From Micromonospora okii (lineage in GTDB: Bacteria > Actinomycetota > Actinomycetes > Mycobacteriales > Micromonosporaceae), in contig NZ_BBZF01000016.1 in NCBI RefSeq assembly GCF_020884795.1, positions 1 to 64,000 on the forward strand: DNA of 64,000 nt, written 5' to 3'. The first letter of the stretch is position 1. Each line of letters begins with the position of its first letter. Below the pieces are notes generated by a model. That model was not told where the DNA came from. It made no database searches and worked only from the letters and a program-made list of their open reading frames with translations. Positions 50,176 through 59,965 of this stretch are shown here, piece after piece. The translations under genes and the position numbers were made by a program.

Positions 50176-52599
50176 TCAGAGCGGGTACGTGCGGGCCACC
50201 GCGAGCATCTCCGAGGTGTGGGAGCCGACCACGCCCACGTCCGGCGGGCGGGGGCGGAAGCCGGGCACCCCGGTGAGCCCGTCGCTGGCGTCCATGACGC
50301 GGAGCCGGGCCGGCCCGCCGCCGGGCGCGAGCGTCAGGGCGACCTCGACGCCCTCGGGCGGCGGGGCGTGGAAGACCACTCCGAAGGCCCAGTCCGCGCC
50401 CTCGTCGGGGTCGCCGACGTCCAGAGCCCGCCCGTTCACCGTCGCCGCCGTCACGATCGCGCCGCCGACGTGCAGGGTGGCGAGCCGCACCTGCCGCTGC
50501 GGGAGCACCCGCACCCGCATGGTCCGCTGCTGCGCGGAACGGTCGTCGGCGAGGACCTCCAGCTTCGGCGCGGGCAGGTTCGCCGCCTGCGCCGGGCCGC
50601 CGCGCAGCACCGCGCCCCCGAGCCCCGGGAAGTCGCCGACGTCGACCACCCCGTCCACGTACCCCGCCGTCCACGGCTGCGGGTCCGTTTCGCGGCTGAG
50701 CCAGCGGGCCTGGCCGGTGCCGGCGTCGAGGGCGTACATCAGGTGGGTGGGCACGGGGTGGTCGGCGTCGAAGCGGTCGACGGCGAGCCCGACCCCCGCG
50801 AACACCGCCGCCGCGAGCCCGGCGGCCACGGCCGGCAGCGCGCCCGCCCGCCGGGCGCGGGCCGCGACCAGCCCGCGCTGCCCGCCGGCCTCGGGGTGCA
50901 GCAGGTCCACCACCGGCAGCACGGCCAGCCCGAGCAGCACCGCGACCAGCGCCGCGACCCCGCCCATGCCCATGCCGAGCGCGGGGAAGAGCAGCACCAC
51001 AGGCGGCAGCAGGACCACCACGGCGACCGCGCCGGCCAGGGTGACCGCGACGACCGGCCACGGGCCGTCGAGCCGGGCGGCGAGGGCGACCAGCCCGGCC
51101 GCCGCGCCGGCCAGGGCCGGCAGGCTCGCCAGGTACGCCCCACCGGGCACCAGCACGGCGAGCACCACCCCGAGCACGGCCAGCCAGCCCAGCCCGCCGA
51201 TCGCCAGGGCGGCCGGGCCGACCCGGCGGCGGCTCAGCGCGTACCAGGTGAACAGGATCGCGGCGGCGAGCGCCACCACGGCGAGCCGGTACCCGGTGGG
51301 CCGGTACGGGTCGAGCAGCTCGGCATAGCCGGGCCGGACGGTGGTGATGCCCGCCCAGAGCAGCCACGCGGCCAGCGGCGCGGCGACGATCGGCACCAGC
51401 GCCAGCCCGAAACCGGCGGCGAGCCGCCCGTACGTGGTCCGGCCGCGCCGCCGGGCCAGCGCGCCGAGCGCGGCCACGGCGACCAGCGCGGCCAGGGCCA
51501 GCGGCAGCACCAGCCAGCCGGGGTAGCGGACCAGGCCCCCGGGGACGGGGAAGTACGTGGCGTCGTGCCCGGCGTCCAGGGCCTTCAGGTCGACGCGGCC
51601 GAACTCGCGGGCCAGGCCGAGGGCGTTGTCGCCGTGGTGCTGGAGGCTGGCCCGGTCCATCCCGGCCGGCGTGTCCAGGGGGGTGTGGTAGAGGGCTCCG
51701 CCGTCGATGTACGCGGAGTTCAGCCCGGTGAAACCGGCCCGGTCGAGGAACGCGGTGAAGTCGGTGTCGTTGGGCAGCGCCCGGTAGATCTCCACCGCGA
51801 AGGAGGTGCCGACCGGGTGCGGGGCGGCCCGGCCGAAGACGTCCACCAGCCTGGCGTTGTCCCGGGACGTCTCGAACATGATCACGGGACCGGTGGAGCC
51901 GCGCGCCTCCAGGTTGAGCACGACCCCGCCGTCGGCGGCGAGCGGGTGCTGCCCGGCGAACGCGGACGCCCCGCACAGGCACGCCTCCTCGGCGTCGGTG
52001 AGCACGAAGACGACGTCGTTGCGGGGGCGGGGCCCGGCGGCCAGGGCCCGGGCGGTCTCCAGGATCGTCGAGGTGCCGGCGGCGTCGTCGTTGCCGCCCG
52101 GCCCGGACTGCACCGAGTCGTAGTGGGCGACCAGGAACACCTTGCCGGTCGGGTCGGTGCCGGGCAGCACGGCCACGACGTTGCGCACCCGGGCCAGGGT
52201 CGTTCCGGCGGCGGCCCCGCTGAGCTGGCCGGCCTCCTCGGCGACGGTGTCCTGCACGGTGGTCTCCAGCCCCAGGCCGCGCAGCACGCCCTCCACGTGC
52301 GCGCGGACCTCGTCGTTGGCCGGGCTGCCGGCCGGGTGCGGCCGGGTCGCGATCGCCTGCACGTGCTCGTACGCCCGCCCGGCGCTGAACTCGTCGGCCG
52401 GGGCGTCGGCCGGGGCCGGGGCGGGGGTGTCCAGGTCGTACGCGACGGTGCCGCCGACCGCGAGCAGGGCGGCGAGCGCGGCGAGGGCGGCGAGCGCCCG
52501 GCGGCGGGGCCGGGCCAGCGCACGGTCGGCGGCGGCGGTCGGCGTTGCGGCGGGGGGTGGTGTGGACGGGGGCGGTGTGGTGGGGGGCGGTGCGCCCAC
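50176..52599 (-). CDS. Multi-pass membrane M28 family metallopeptidase
   Basis: 807 residues. A proline-rich N-terminus and one membrane helix (about 38-55) precede an M28 zinc peptidase domain: zinc ligands and catalytic residues in VFLVAHYDSVQSGPGGNDDAA (His-Asp and Asp) and VLTDAEEACLCGASA (Glu-Glu), NLEARG. Around 8-9 membrane helices (about 390-640) and a soluble C-terminal domain follow. The layout matches the ER-type/actinobacterial membrane aminopeptidases. GTG 52599 is chosen because GAGGAG lies 6 nt upstream. Confidence 0.87.
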   Translation of the reverse strand: MGAPPPTTPPPSTPPPAATPTAAADRALARPRRRALAALAALAALLAVGGTVAYDLDTPAPAPADAPADEFSAGRAYEHVQAIATRPHPAGSPANDEVRAHVEGVLRGLGLETTVQDTVAEEAGQLSGAAAGTTLARVRNVVAVLPGTDPTGKVFLVAHYDSVQSGPGGNDDAAGTSTILETARALAAGPRPRNDVVFVLTDAEEACLCGASAFAGQHPLAADGGVVLNLEARGSTGPVIMFETSRDNARLVDVFGRAAPHPVGTSFAVEIYRALPNDTDFTAFLDRAGFTGLNSAYIDGGALYHTPLDTPAGMDRASLQHHGDNALGLAREFGRVDLKALDAGHDATYFPVPGGLVRYPGWLVLPLALAALVAVAALGALARRRGRTTYGRLAAGFGLALVPIVAAPLAAWLLWAGITTVRPGYAELLDPYRPTGYRLAVVALAAAILFTWYALSRRRVGPAALAIGGLGWLAVLGVVLAVLVPGGAYLASLPALAGAAAGLVALAARLDGPWPVVAVTLAGAVAVVVLLPPVVLLFPALGMGMGGVAALVAVLLGLAVLPVVDLLHPEAGGQRGLVAARARRAGALPAVAAGLAAAVFAGVGLAVDRFDADHPVPTHLMYALDAGTGQARWLSRETDPQPWTAGYVDGVVDVGDFPGLGGAVLRGGPAQAANLPAPKLEVLADDRSAQQRTMRVRVLPQRQVRLATLHVGGAIVTAATVNGRALDVGDPDEGADWAFGVVFHAPPPEGVEVALTLAPGGGPARLRVMDASDGLTGVPGFRPRPPDVGVVGSHTSEMLAVARTYPL

Positions 52600-52814
52600 G
52601 GGAACTCCTCGGGGTCGGGCCAGGTGGGCCCCATCCTGCACCTTCGCGCCGCGGGCGGGCTTCCCGGAAGGGCCGCCGGCCGGCGCGGGGTGACCGGGTG
52701 CATGACCGGCCGTGCAGAGCCCGTCGTGTTGTGTGGGACCGTTGTCTAATACAGGATCAGCAGGGCACTCGGAAGGAGCCCGACATCACCAGCGATCTCC
52801 CGCGCCTCGCGGCG

Positions 52815-54059
52815 GTGAACCGGCCGTCCCGAGGGGCCGGCCCTGCCGGTCCCTCCTTCGTGCCGTACCCGCACGGCGGCGTCGGGCAGCACCCCAACCT
52901 GCCCCCCGGCGAGCGGCTGCGGGTGCTGCTGGTCGAGGACGACGAGGGCGACGCCTTCCTGGTCAGCGAGCTGCTCGCCGAGACCAACTCGATGATCGAC
53001 CTGCTCGTCGCCACCAGCCTCAGCGAGGCGCGGCAGCGGGTGGCCGGCGTCGACTGCGTGCTGCTCGACCTCGGCCTGCCCGACGCCCAGGGGCTGGACG
53101 GGCTGCGTCAGGTGCTGGAGATGTCGAGCGGCGCGGCGGTCTGCGTGCTGACCGGCCGCTCCGACGAGCACCTGGGCATCGTCGCGGTCGCCGAGGGCGC
53201 CCAGGACTACCTGGTCAAGGGCCAGGTCGACGGGGTGCTGCTGGCCCGGGCCCTGCGCTACGCGGTCGAGCGCAAGCGGGCCGACGAGAACGCCCGGCGG
53301 CTGCGCGAGGTGGAGCTGCGCCAGGCGGAGTCCGCCCGGCTGGAGCGGGGGCTGCTGCCCCAGCCGCTGATGTCGACCGACGAGGTGGCGGTGCACACCT
53401 TCTACCGCCCCGGCCGGCATGCCGCGCTGATCGGCGGCGACTTCTACGACGTGGTGCAGACCCGGCAGGACCGGGTCGACCTCATCGTCGGCGACGTGTG
53501 CGGGCACGGGGTGGACGAGGCGGCCCTCGGGGTGGAGCTGCGGGTCGCCTGGCGCGCCCTCGTGCTGGCGGGGGTGCCCGACGACGAGGTGCTGCCCGCG
53601 CTGGAGCAGGTGCTGATGAGCGAGCGCCGGCTCCAGGAGATCTTCGCCACCGTGGCGACCGCCCGACTCGACCTGGCCCGCAACGCCGCCACGGTGCGGC
53701 TCGCCGGCCATCCGCCGCCGCTGCTGCTGTCCGGGGGTAAGGTCGCGCCGGTGCCGGCGCCGGGCGGCCTGCTGCTCGGTGTGCGTCCCCGCCGGCCCGT
53801 GGCCTTCGACCTGGAGTTCGACAGCGATGACTGGTCCCTGCTGATGTACACCGACGGCCTCATCGAGGGGCGGGTCGGCGACGGCGACGAGCGGCTCGAC
53901 GTGCCGGGCCTGACCGCCCTGCTCGGCGAGCCCGACAACCTCGCCGTGCCGCTTTCGGAGCTGCCGGCCTGGCTGGTGGGGCGGGCGGAGCAGCTCAACG
54001 ACGGCCCGTTCGCCGACGACGTGGCGATGCTCCTGGTCACCCGGGGCGGTGGCCGGTGA
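52815..54059 (+). CDS. Receiver-PP2C (RsbU-like) phosphatase
   Basis: 414 residues from GTG 52815. Receiver domain (LRVLLVEDDEGDAFLVSELL; phospho-acceptor in VLLDLGLPDAQG), short coiled coil (about 160-200) and SpoIIE/PP2C domain with metal motifs GGDFYDVV, VGDVCGHGVDEAA and FADDVAMLLV. It dephosphorylates a serine, typically on an anti-anti-sigma protein. The start is uncertain: a strong GGAAGGAG precedes ATC 52785, from which the frame reads ITSDLPRLAAVNRPS, and GTG 52731 is also in frame; GTG 52815 lacks a Shine-Dalgarno. First gene of an overlapping four-gene operon. Confidence 0.85.
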   Translation: MNRPSRGAGPAGPSFVPYPHGGVGQHPNLPPGERLRVLLVEDDEGDAFLVSELLAETNSMIDLLVATSLSEARQRVAGVDCVLLDLGLPDAQGLDGLRQVLEMSSGAAVCVLTGRSDEHLGIVAVAEGAQDYLVKGQVDGVLLARALRYAVERKRADENARRLREVELRQAESARLERGLLPQPLMSTDEVAVHTFYRPGRHAALIGGDFYDVVQTRQDRVDLIVGDVCGHGVDEAALGVELRVAWRALVLAGVPDDEVLPALEQVLMSERRLQEIFATVATARLDLARNAATVRLAGHPPPLLLSGGKVAPVPAPGGLLLGVRPRRPVAFDLEFDSDDWSLLMYTDGLIEGRVGDGDERLDVPGLTALLGEPDNLAVPLSELPAWLVGRAEQLNDGPFADDVAMLLVTRGGGR

Positions 54060-55822
54060 GGGCCCGGTTCGCCGGTTGGACCCTGCGCCGCCGGGTCGTG
54101 GCGCTGCTCACCGTCGTGGGCGTGCTGCTCGGCGTCTCCGTGGCGGTCGAGATCGCCGTGGCGACCAAGAACCGCGAGCACATCAACACGGTGCTGAACC
54201 GCGCCGGCCCGCTGCGCGCCTGGTCGCAGGAGCTGCTCGGCGTGCTGGTCGACCAGGAGACGGCGATCCGCGGGTACGCCCTCACCGGCAACGACCGCGA
54301 CCTCGAACCGTACGTGCAGGGCAGCGCGCGTGAGCAGCAGCTCTACCGCGACATGCGCGCCCTGATCGGGGTCTACCCGAGCCTGCGCGGCCAGCTCGAC
54401 CGGGTGGAGGCGGAGGCGGCCGAGTGGCGGCGCACGGTCGCCGAGCCGGTGATCCGGACCACGGAGCAGGAGGGCACGGAGGCCGGGCGGGCGCTGGTCA
54501 CCGACCAGACCCGGCAGCGCTTCACCGTGATCCGCACGTCGGTCGCCGAGCTCCAGCAGGGCATCCTCGCCGAGCGGGAGAAGAGCGCGGACGACATCTA
54601 CCGCACCAGCAGCATCCTGGTGGTGCTGCTGGTGATGGCGGCGCTGGTGGTGGTGGCGGCCGGCGCGGTGCTGCTGATCTCGCTGGACCGGATGGTGGTC
54701 CGGCCGCTGACCGGCCTCGCCGAGCAGGTCCGCGAGGTGGCCGAGGGCGACTACCAGCACCGGATCGTGGGGGCGGGCCCGCCGGAGCTCCAGCAGCTCG
54801 CCGGCGACGTGGACGCGATGCGCCAGAAGATCGCCAAGGAACTGGCCGAGGTGCGCGAGGCCCGGGAGAGCATCGAGTGGGTCAACAGCCAGCTCCAGAA
54901 GCAGGCCGAGGAGCTGGTCCGCTCCAACCGCGACCTGGAGCAGTTCGCGTACGTCGCCTCGCACGACCTCCAGGAGCCGCTGCGTAAGGTGGCCAGCTTC
55001 TGTCAGCTCCTCCAGCGCCGGTACGCGGGGCAGCTCGACGAGCGGGCCGACCAGTACATCGCCTTCGCCGTCGACGGCGCGCAGCGGATGCAGCGCCTGA
55101 TCAACGACCTGCTGGCGTTCTCCCGGATCGGGCGGCTCACCACCGGCTTCACCGAGGTCGACCTGAACCGGTTGATGGGCGACGTGGCGGGGCAGACCGA
55201 GTCCGCCCGGCAGTACGCCGACGCCGAGCTGACCTGGGACGAGCTGCCGACGATCCGTGGCGAGGAGCCCCTGCTGACCAACCTGGTGGCGAACCTGGTC
55301 AGCAACTCGGTCAAGTTCCGCCGCCCGGACGTGCCGCCGAGGGTGCACGTCTCCGCCCGCCTGGTGGGCGACGAGTGGGAGATCAGCTGCCAGGACAACG
55401 GCATCGGCATCGAGCCGGAGTTCGCCGACAAGATCTTCGTCATCTTCCAGCGGCTGCACTCGAAGGACGCCTACCCGGGCACCGGCATCGGCCTGGCGAT
55501 CGTCAAGAAGATCGTCGAGTACCACGGCGGCCGGGTCTGGGTGGACACCGGCACCGCCGAGGGGACCGCGATCCGGTTCACCCTCCCGGCCCTGCCGGAG
55601 GACGTCGAGGCGGCCCGGGAGGCCGAGCGGCGGGCCGCCGAGGCCGACGCGGCGGAGGCGGGGGAGCCGGCCGACGGGTCTGAGCCGGCCGACGGGTCTG
55701 AGCCGGCCGGGGACGACGCGACCGGGGCGCGCCCGCCCCGGCAGGCCGACCCCCGGACGGAGCGGGCCGACGGGGCCCCGGACAGCGACAGCACGGGCGG
55801 CGTGAAGGAGACAGTGGGATGA
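54056..55822 (+). CDS. CHASE3-type sensor histidine kinase
   Basis: 588 residues. Membrane helix 1 (about 13-33), an extracytoplasmic CHASE3-like four-helix sensor (about 40-185), helix 2 (about 183-205), HAMP (207-260), HisKA with phospho-His in [18 protein letters not shown], and HATPase_c ([42 protein letters not shown]). A 60-residue acidic/Ala-rich tail with repeats of EPADGS follows. Overlaps the phosphatase gene by 4 nt (GTGA) and the next regulator by 4 nt (ATGA). Confidence 0.9.
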   Translation: MRARFAGWTLRRRVVALLTVVGVLLGVSVAVEIAVATKNREHINTVLNRAGPLRAWSQELLGVLVDQETAIRGYALTGNDRDLEPYVQGSAREQQLYRDMRALIGVYPSLRGQLDRVEAEAAEWRRTVAEPVIRTTEQEGTEAGRALVTDQTRQRFTVIRTSVAELQQGILAEREKSADDIYRTSSILVVLLVMAALVVVAAGAVLLISLDRMVVRPLTGLAEQVREVAEGDYQHRIVGAGPPELQQLAGDVDAMRQKIAKELAEVREARESIEWVNSQLQKQAEELVRSNRDLEQFAYVASHDLQEPLRKVASFCQLLQRRYAGQLDERADQYIAFAVDGAQRMQRLINDLLAFSRIGRLTTGFTEVDLNRLMGDVAGQTESARQYADAELTWDELPTIRGEEPLLTNLVANLVSNSVKFRRPDVPPRVHVSARLVGDEWEISCQDNGIGIEPEFADKIFVIFQRLHSKDAYPGTGIGLAIVKKIVEYHGGRVWVDTGTAEGTAIRFTLPALPEDVEAAREAERRAAEADAAEAGEPADGSEPADGSEPAGDDATGARPPRQADPRTERADGAPDSDSTGGVKETVG

Positions 55823-56271
55823 CCGCGCCAGCGGACGGCAGGAGTCCGATCGAGGTGCTGCTGGTCGAGGACGACCCGGGCGACGTGCTGATGACCCAGG
55901 AGGCGTTCGAGGAGCACAAGCTCCGCAACCGGCTCACCGTCGTCTCCGACGGCGCGGAGGCGCTGGCCTACCTGCGCCGGGAGGGCCAGTACGCGGACGC
56001 CGTCGCGCCGGACCTGATCCTGCTCGACCTGAACCTGCCCCGCCGGGACGGCCGGGAGGTGCTGGAGGAGATAAAGAAGGACGAGCAGCTCTGCCGCATC
56101 CCGGTGGTGGTGCTGACCACCTCCCAGGCCGACGAGGACATCCTGCGCAGCTACCAGCTCCACGCGAACGCGTACGTCACCAAGCCGGTCGACTTCGAGC
56201 GGTTCATCTCGGTGGTCCGGCAGATCGACGAGTTCTTCGTCAGCGTGGTGAAGTTGCCGCCCCGTGGCTGA
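55819..56271 (+). CDS. Rcp1-like single-domain response regulator
   Basis: 150 residues, receiver only: [20 protein letters not shown], phospho-acceptor Asp in [26 protein letters not shown] and [11 protein letters not shown]. The EEHK and DLNLPRRDG features are typical of Rcp1 regulators paired with phytochrome-like kinases. It probably relays from the CHASE3 kinase to the upstream PP2C phosphatase. Overlaps its neighbours on both sides. Confidence 0.92.
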   Translation: MTAPADGRSPIEVLLVEDDPGDVLMTQEAFEEHKLRNRLTVVSDGAEALAYLRREGQYADAVAPDLILLDLNLPRRDGREVLEEIKKDEQLCRIPVVVLTTSQADEDILRSYQLHANAYVTKPVDFERFISVVRQIDEFFVSVVKLPPRG

Positions 56272-57073
56272 CACCCTGCTGGACGACGTCTCCGAGCTGC
56301 TGCGCCGCGCGGCGGCCGACGTCGTGCTTCCCCTGTTCCGCAAGCTCGACGACGCCGACGTCACCGAGAAGGCCCCCGGCGAGCTGGTCACCGTCGCCGA
56401 CCGGCGCGCCGAGGAGCTGATCAGCGCCGGGCTGCGCCGGCTGCGCCCCGGCTCGGTGGTGGTCGGCGAGGAGGCCGTGGCCGAGGACCCGGCCCTGCTG
56501 GACCACCTGCGCGGCGGCGGGGACGTCTGGTTGGTCGACCCGGTCGACGGCACCTCCAACTTCGCCGCCGGCAAGCGGCCCTTCGCGCTGATGGTGGCCC
56601 TCCTGACCGACACGCAGCCGGCTGCCGCCTGGGTGCTGGACCCGCTGGCCGAGACGCTGGCGGTGACCCGGGTGGGCGAGGGCACCACGGTCAACGGCGC
56701 GCCGGTGCGCGGCGACCACGAGGTGCCGCCGACCGGCGCCCTGCGGGGCACCGCGATGACCCGCTTCCTGCCACCGGAGGCCCGGCGGCGCGCCGAGGCG
56801 GGCGCGGAACGGATCGGGGAGCTGCTCCCCGGCCAGCACTGCGCCGGCCGGGAGTACCTGGACCTGCTCGCCGGGGACCAGCAGTTCGTGCTCTTCTGGC
56901 GCACCCTGCCCTGGGACCATGCCCCGGGCACGCTGCTGGTCCGGGGGGCCGGCGGGGTGGCCCGGCGCTTCGACGGCAGCGACTACGACCCCGCCGACGA
57001 CGGCCGGGGGCTGCTGGTCGCCGTGAACGAGCAGGTCTGGGCCGAGGCCCACGAGGCGCTGGTACACGGCTGA
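56264..57073 (+). CDS. Inositol monophosphatase family protein
   Basis: 269 residues. Mg-binding motifs: GEEAV (around 67), [20 protein letters not shown], and the C-terminal [16 protein letters not shown]. Substrates of the family include inositol-1-phosphate, PAP and histidinol-phosphate. The GTG start lies 8 nt inside the upstream regulator gene, so it is co-translated. No helix or signal. Confidence 0.9.
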   Translation: MADTLLDDVSELLRRAAADVVLPLFRKLDDADVTEKAPGELVTVADRRAEELISAGLRRLRPGSVVVGEEAVAEDPALLDHLRGGGDVWLVDPVDGTSNFAAGKRPFALMVALLTDTQPAAAWVLDPLAETLAVTRVGEGTTVNGAPVRGDHEVPPTGALRGTAMTRFLPPEARRRAEAGAERIGELLPGQHCAGREYLDLLAGDQQFVLFWRTLPWDHAPGTLLVRGAGGVARRFDGSDYDPADDGRGLLVAVNEQVWAEAHEALVHG

Positions 57074-57255
57074 GCTGCCCGCCGCCGGCCCGGAGGTCCA
57101 CATCGGTGCGCGGTGCGGTCACGGGGGCCGGACGGGATCGACCGGTCCGGTATCGTGACCGGCGGTTTCCGCCAGCAGGCCGCCGCCCGGCGCCGGTGGG
57201 GCCGCCGCCGCGCTGCGCACGACCCGGGCCGGCGGTCGAGGGAAGGGACGCTGCC

Positions 57256-58308
57256 GTGCCCAGGACCAGCCTCATCCGGCCTGGCGGCCGGGGGCCGCTG
57301 ACCGTGTCGCGCGCCCGTCGCGGCGCGTGGCGGCTGACCGCGCTGCTCGCGGCCGTGGCGCTGCTGCTCGGGCTCGGGGTGGTGCCGGCGTCCGCCGAGC
57401 CCGCCGAGGGCGGGTCGAAGAAGCTCCGCGAGGCGCTGGAGTCCGCCGCCAAGGGGCACATCGAGGCCAAGGCGAAGCTGGACAACTCCAAGCGCCGGCA
57501 GAAGCTGCTGACCGAGCGGCTCAGGACGGTCGAGTCCACGTTGGACGGGCTGACCGCGCAGGTCGGCGAGGTGGCCGCGCAGTCGTACCGGCTGGGGCGG
57601 ATGACCGCCCCGGCGCTGCTCATCCAGTCGGTCTCCCCGGAGGCGTTCCTGCAACGGGCCGGCGAGCTGGACGTGATGGCCCAGCGGGACAGCCGCCGGC
57701 TGCGGGCCCTCATCGCGACCCGGGATCAGGCCAACCGGGCGAAGATCGCCATCGACACCGAGGTCCGCGAGCAGAAGAAGCAGCTCACGGTGCTGGCCAA
57801 GAAGAAGCGGGAGGCCGAGCGGGCGCTCGCCGAGGTCAGCTCCGGCGGCGGCGCCGGGTTCGGCGGCGGCTCCGCCTCGGCCAAGCCGGCCCCGCGCAAC
57901 TCCGACGGGTCCTGGCCGTCGGAGTCCTGCTCGGTCGACGACCCGACCCCCGCCAACGGCTGCATCACGCCGCGCACCCTGCACGCGCTCAAGCAGGCCC
58001 AGGCCGCCGGCTACACCCGGTACGTCTCCTGCTACCGCCCCAGCGGAGGCGGCGAGCACCCGAAGGGGCGGGCCTGCGACTTCTCGGCCGCCGTCGGCGG
58101 GTTCAAGGACGAGACGGCCACCGGCGGGGACAAGGCGTACGGCGACCGCCTGGCCAACTACTACAAGAACAACGCCAGCCGGCTCGGCGTGCTCTACGTG
58201 ATCTGGTACCGGCAGATCTGGATGCCGAACACCGGGTGGCGGGCGTACAGCGGCAGCGGCAGCCCCGCCGCCGACCACACGAACCATGTTCATCTCTCGA
58301 TGTACTGA
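57256..58308 (+). CDS. Secreted coiled-coil protein with VldE/M15-like C-terminal domain
   Basis: 350 residues. Signal peptide about 1-47 (LLAAVALLLGLGVVPASA), a long coiled coil (about 55-195, Lys/Glu/Ala-rich), Gly/Ser linker, then a C-terminal domain with YTRYVSCYRPSGGGEHPKGR, ACDFSAAVGGF, GVLYVIWYRQIW and DHTNHVHLSMY. The pattern HPKGxxxDF ... HVHxS resembles the zinc site layout of D,D-peptidases of the M15 group. The layout is like NlpC/P60 or EnvC-type wall hydrolase activators. GTG 57256 has GGAAGGGA upstream; a second GTG lies at 57304. Confidence 0.8.
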   Translation: MPRTSLIRPGGRGPLTVSRARRGAWRLTALLAAVALLLGLGVVPASAEPAEGGSKKLREALESAAKGHIEAKAKLDNSKRRQKLLTERLRTVESTLDGLTAQVGEVAAQSYRLGRMTAPALLIQSVSPEAFLQRAGELDVMAQRDSRRLRALIATRDQANRAKIAIDTEVREQKKQLTVLAKKKREAERALAEVSSGGGAGFGGGSASAKPAPRNSDGSWPSESCSVDDPTPANGCITPRTLHALKQAQAAGYTRYVSCYRPSGGGEHPKGRACDFSAAVGGFKDETATGGDKAYGDRLANYYKNNASRLGVLYVIWYRQIWMPNTGWRAYSGSGSPAADHTNHVHLSMY

Positions 58309-58331
58309 CCCGCGGGGCCGGGGGCGCTGCG

Positions 58332-58337
58332 TACCAT
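58332..58337 (+). promoter_or_regulatory. -10 element TACCAT, leaderless start
   Basis: TACCAT lies 7 nt before GTG 58345; no Shine-Dalgarno sequence. Confidence 0.6.
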
Positions 58338-58344
58338 CGCGACG

Positions 58345-59895
58345 GTGAGCAGTTCATCGCCCGACCTCGCGGTGGGCAGCGCGCCGGCGGCGCCCGCCGC
58401 CCACGCCCTGCCCAACGGCCTCGCCGCGTTCCTGGTCTTCTTCTCCAGCGGCGCGGTGCTCGTGCTGGAGACAGTCTCGCTGCGTCTGGTCGGCCCGTAC
58501 GTCGGGGTCACCCTCCAGGTCACCAGCTCCGTCATCGGCATCGCGCTGGCCGCCATCGCGTACGGGGCGTGGACCGGCGGCTGGCTGGCCGACCGGCGCG
58601 ACCCGCGCGGCCTGATCGCCCCGGCGCTGGTGCTCGCCGGCATCGCCGCCGCGGTCACCCTCCCGGTCGTCCGGTACGCCGGTGAGTCGCTGCGCGGTGG
58701 GGCGGCCAGCGCCGTGCTGCTGCTCACCGCGCTCGCCGTGTTCGTGCCGGCGGCGCTGCTGTCGGCCGTCACCCCGCTGGTGGTCAAGCTCCAGCTCGCC
58801 GACCTGCGCCGCACCGGGCAGGTGGTCGGCCGGCTCTCGGGCATCGGCACCCTCGGCGGCATCACCGCCACCCTGCTGACCGGGTTCGTCCTGGTGGCCG
58901 CGCTGCCCAGCACCGCCATCGTGCTCACCCTCGCGGTGCTGCTCGGGGCGACCGGGCTCGGGCTCGGGTGGTACCTGCACCGGCGGGGGCGCGCCGCGCT
59001 GCCCGGTCCGACCCGGGCCAGGGGCGCGCTCGCGGTGCTCGGGATCGTCGGGGCGGGGCTGACCACGGTCGCCCCCAACCCGTGCGACGTGGAGACGGCG
59101 TACCACTGCGCCTCGGTGCGCACCGACCCCGACCGCCCCTCCGGGCGGACGCTGCTGCTCAACTCGGCCGAGCACTCGTACGTCGACCTGGCCGACCCCA
59201 CCCACCTGGAGTACGCGTACACGCGGTGGATCGGCGCGGCGGCCGACGTGGCCGCCCCGGCCCGGCAGCGCCTCGACGCCCTGCACCTGGGCGGCGGCGG
59301 CCTCACCGTGCCCCGCTACCTGACCGCGACCCGGCCGGGCACCGACAACCTGGTCTTCGAGATCGACGGCGGGCTGGTCGGGCTGAACCGCCGGGAGCTG
59401 GGCGCGACCGACGGCCCCGACCTGCGTACCCGGGTGGGCGACGCCCGGGTGCTGGTCGGCCGGGAGGCCACCGACAGCCGCGACCTGGTGGTGGGCGACG
59501 CGTTCGGGCACCTCGTGGTGCCCTGGCACCTGGCCACCCGAGAGATGGCCGCCGAGGTCGCCCGGGTGCTCCGCCCCGGCGGGATCTACGTGCAGAACGT
59601 CATCGACTACCCGCCGGGCCGGTTCGTCCGCAGCGAGGTGGCCACCGTCGCCGCCGCGTTCCGGCACGTCGCGCTGGTCGCCCCGCCCGACGCGGTCGCC
59701 GGCCTGGTGGGGTCCAACTTCCTCATCGTCGCCTCCGACGCGCCGCTGCCGCTGGGCCCGCTCGGGCAGCGGATCGCGGCCCTGCCCGAGGCGGCGAGCG
59801 TGCTCTCCGGGGCCACGCTGGGCTCGTTCGTCGGCGACGCGCTGGTGCTCACCGACGACTACGCCCCCGTGGACCAACTCCTCGCGACGGCCTGA
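58345..59895 (+). CDS. Fused membrane / spermidine-synthase-like protein
   Basis: 516 residues. Six to seven membrane helices (about 22-220) of the MFS-like kind, then a Rossmann methyltransferase-like spermidine synthase domain (LDALHLGGGGLTVPRYLTAT, NLVFEIDGGLVGLNRREL, DARVLVGREATDSRDLVVGD). These fusions are common in actinobacteria; the enzyme's true substrate is unknown since the classic catalytic Asp/GGG pattern is only partly kept. The start is set by the promoter at 58332. Confidence 0.85.
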   Translation: MSSSSPDLAVGSAPAAPAAHALPNGLAAFLVFFSSGAVLVLETVSLRLVGPYVGVTLQVTSSVIGIALAAIAYGAWTGGWLADRRDPRGLIAPALVLAGIAAAVTLPVVRYAGESLRGGAASAVLLLTALAVFVPAALLSAVTPLVVKLQLADLRRTGQVVGRLSGIGTLGGITATLLTGFVLVAALPSTAIVLTLAVLLGATGLGLGWYLHRRGRAALPGPTRARGALAVLGIVGAGLTTVAPNPCDVETAYHCASVRTDPDRPSGRTLLLNSAEHSYVDLADPTHLEYAYTRWIGAAADVAAPARQRLDALHLGGGGLTVPRYLTATRPGTDNLVFEIDGGLVGLNRRELGATDGPDLRTRVGDARVLVGREATDSRDLVVGDAFGHLVVPWHLATREMAAEVARVLRPGGIYVQNVIDYPPGRFVRSEVATVAAAFRHVALVAPPDAVAGLVGSNFLIVASDAPLPLGPLGQRIAALPEAASVLSGATLGSFVGDALVLTDDYAPVDQLLATA

Positions 59896-59965
59896 TCGGG
59901 TGATTCGCTGACCGATTCCGACGGTCGGGGGTTAGGAACACCCGCCACGGGCAAAACCTCCGACC

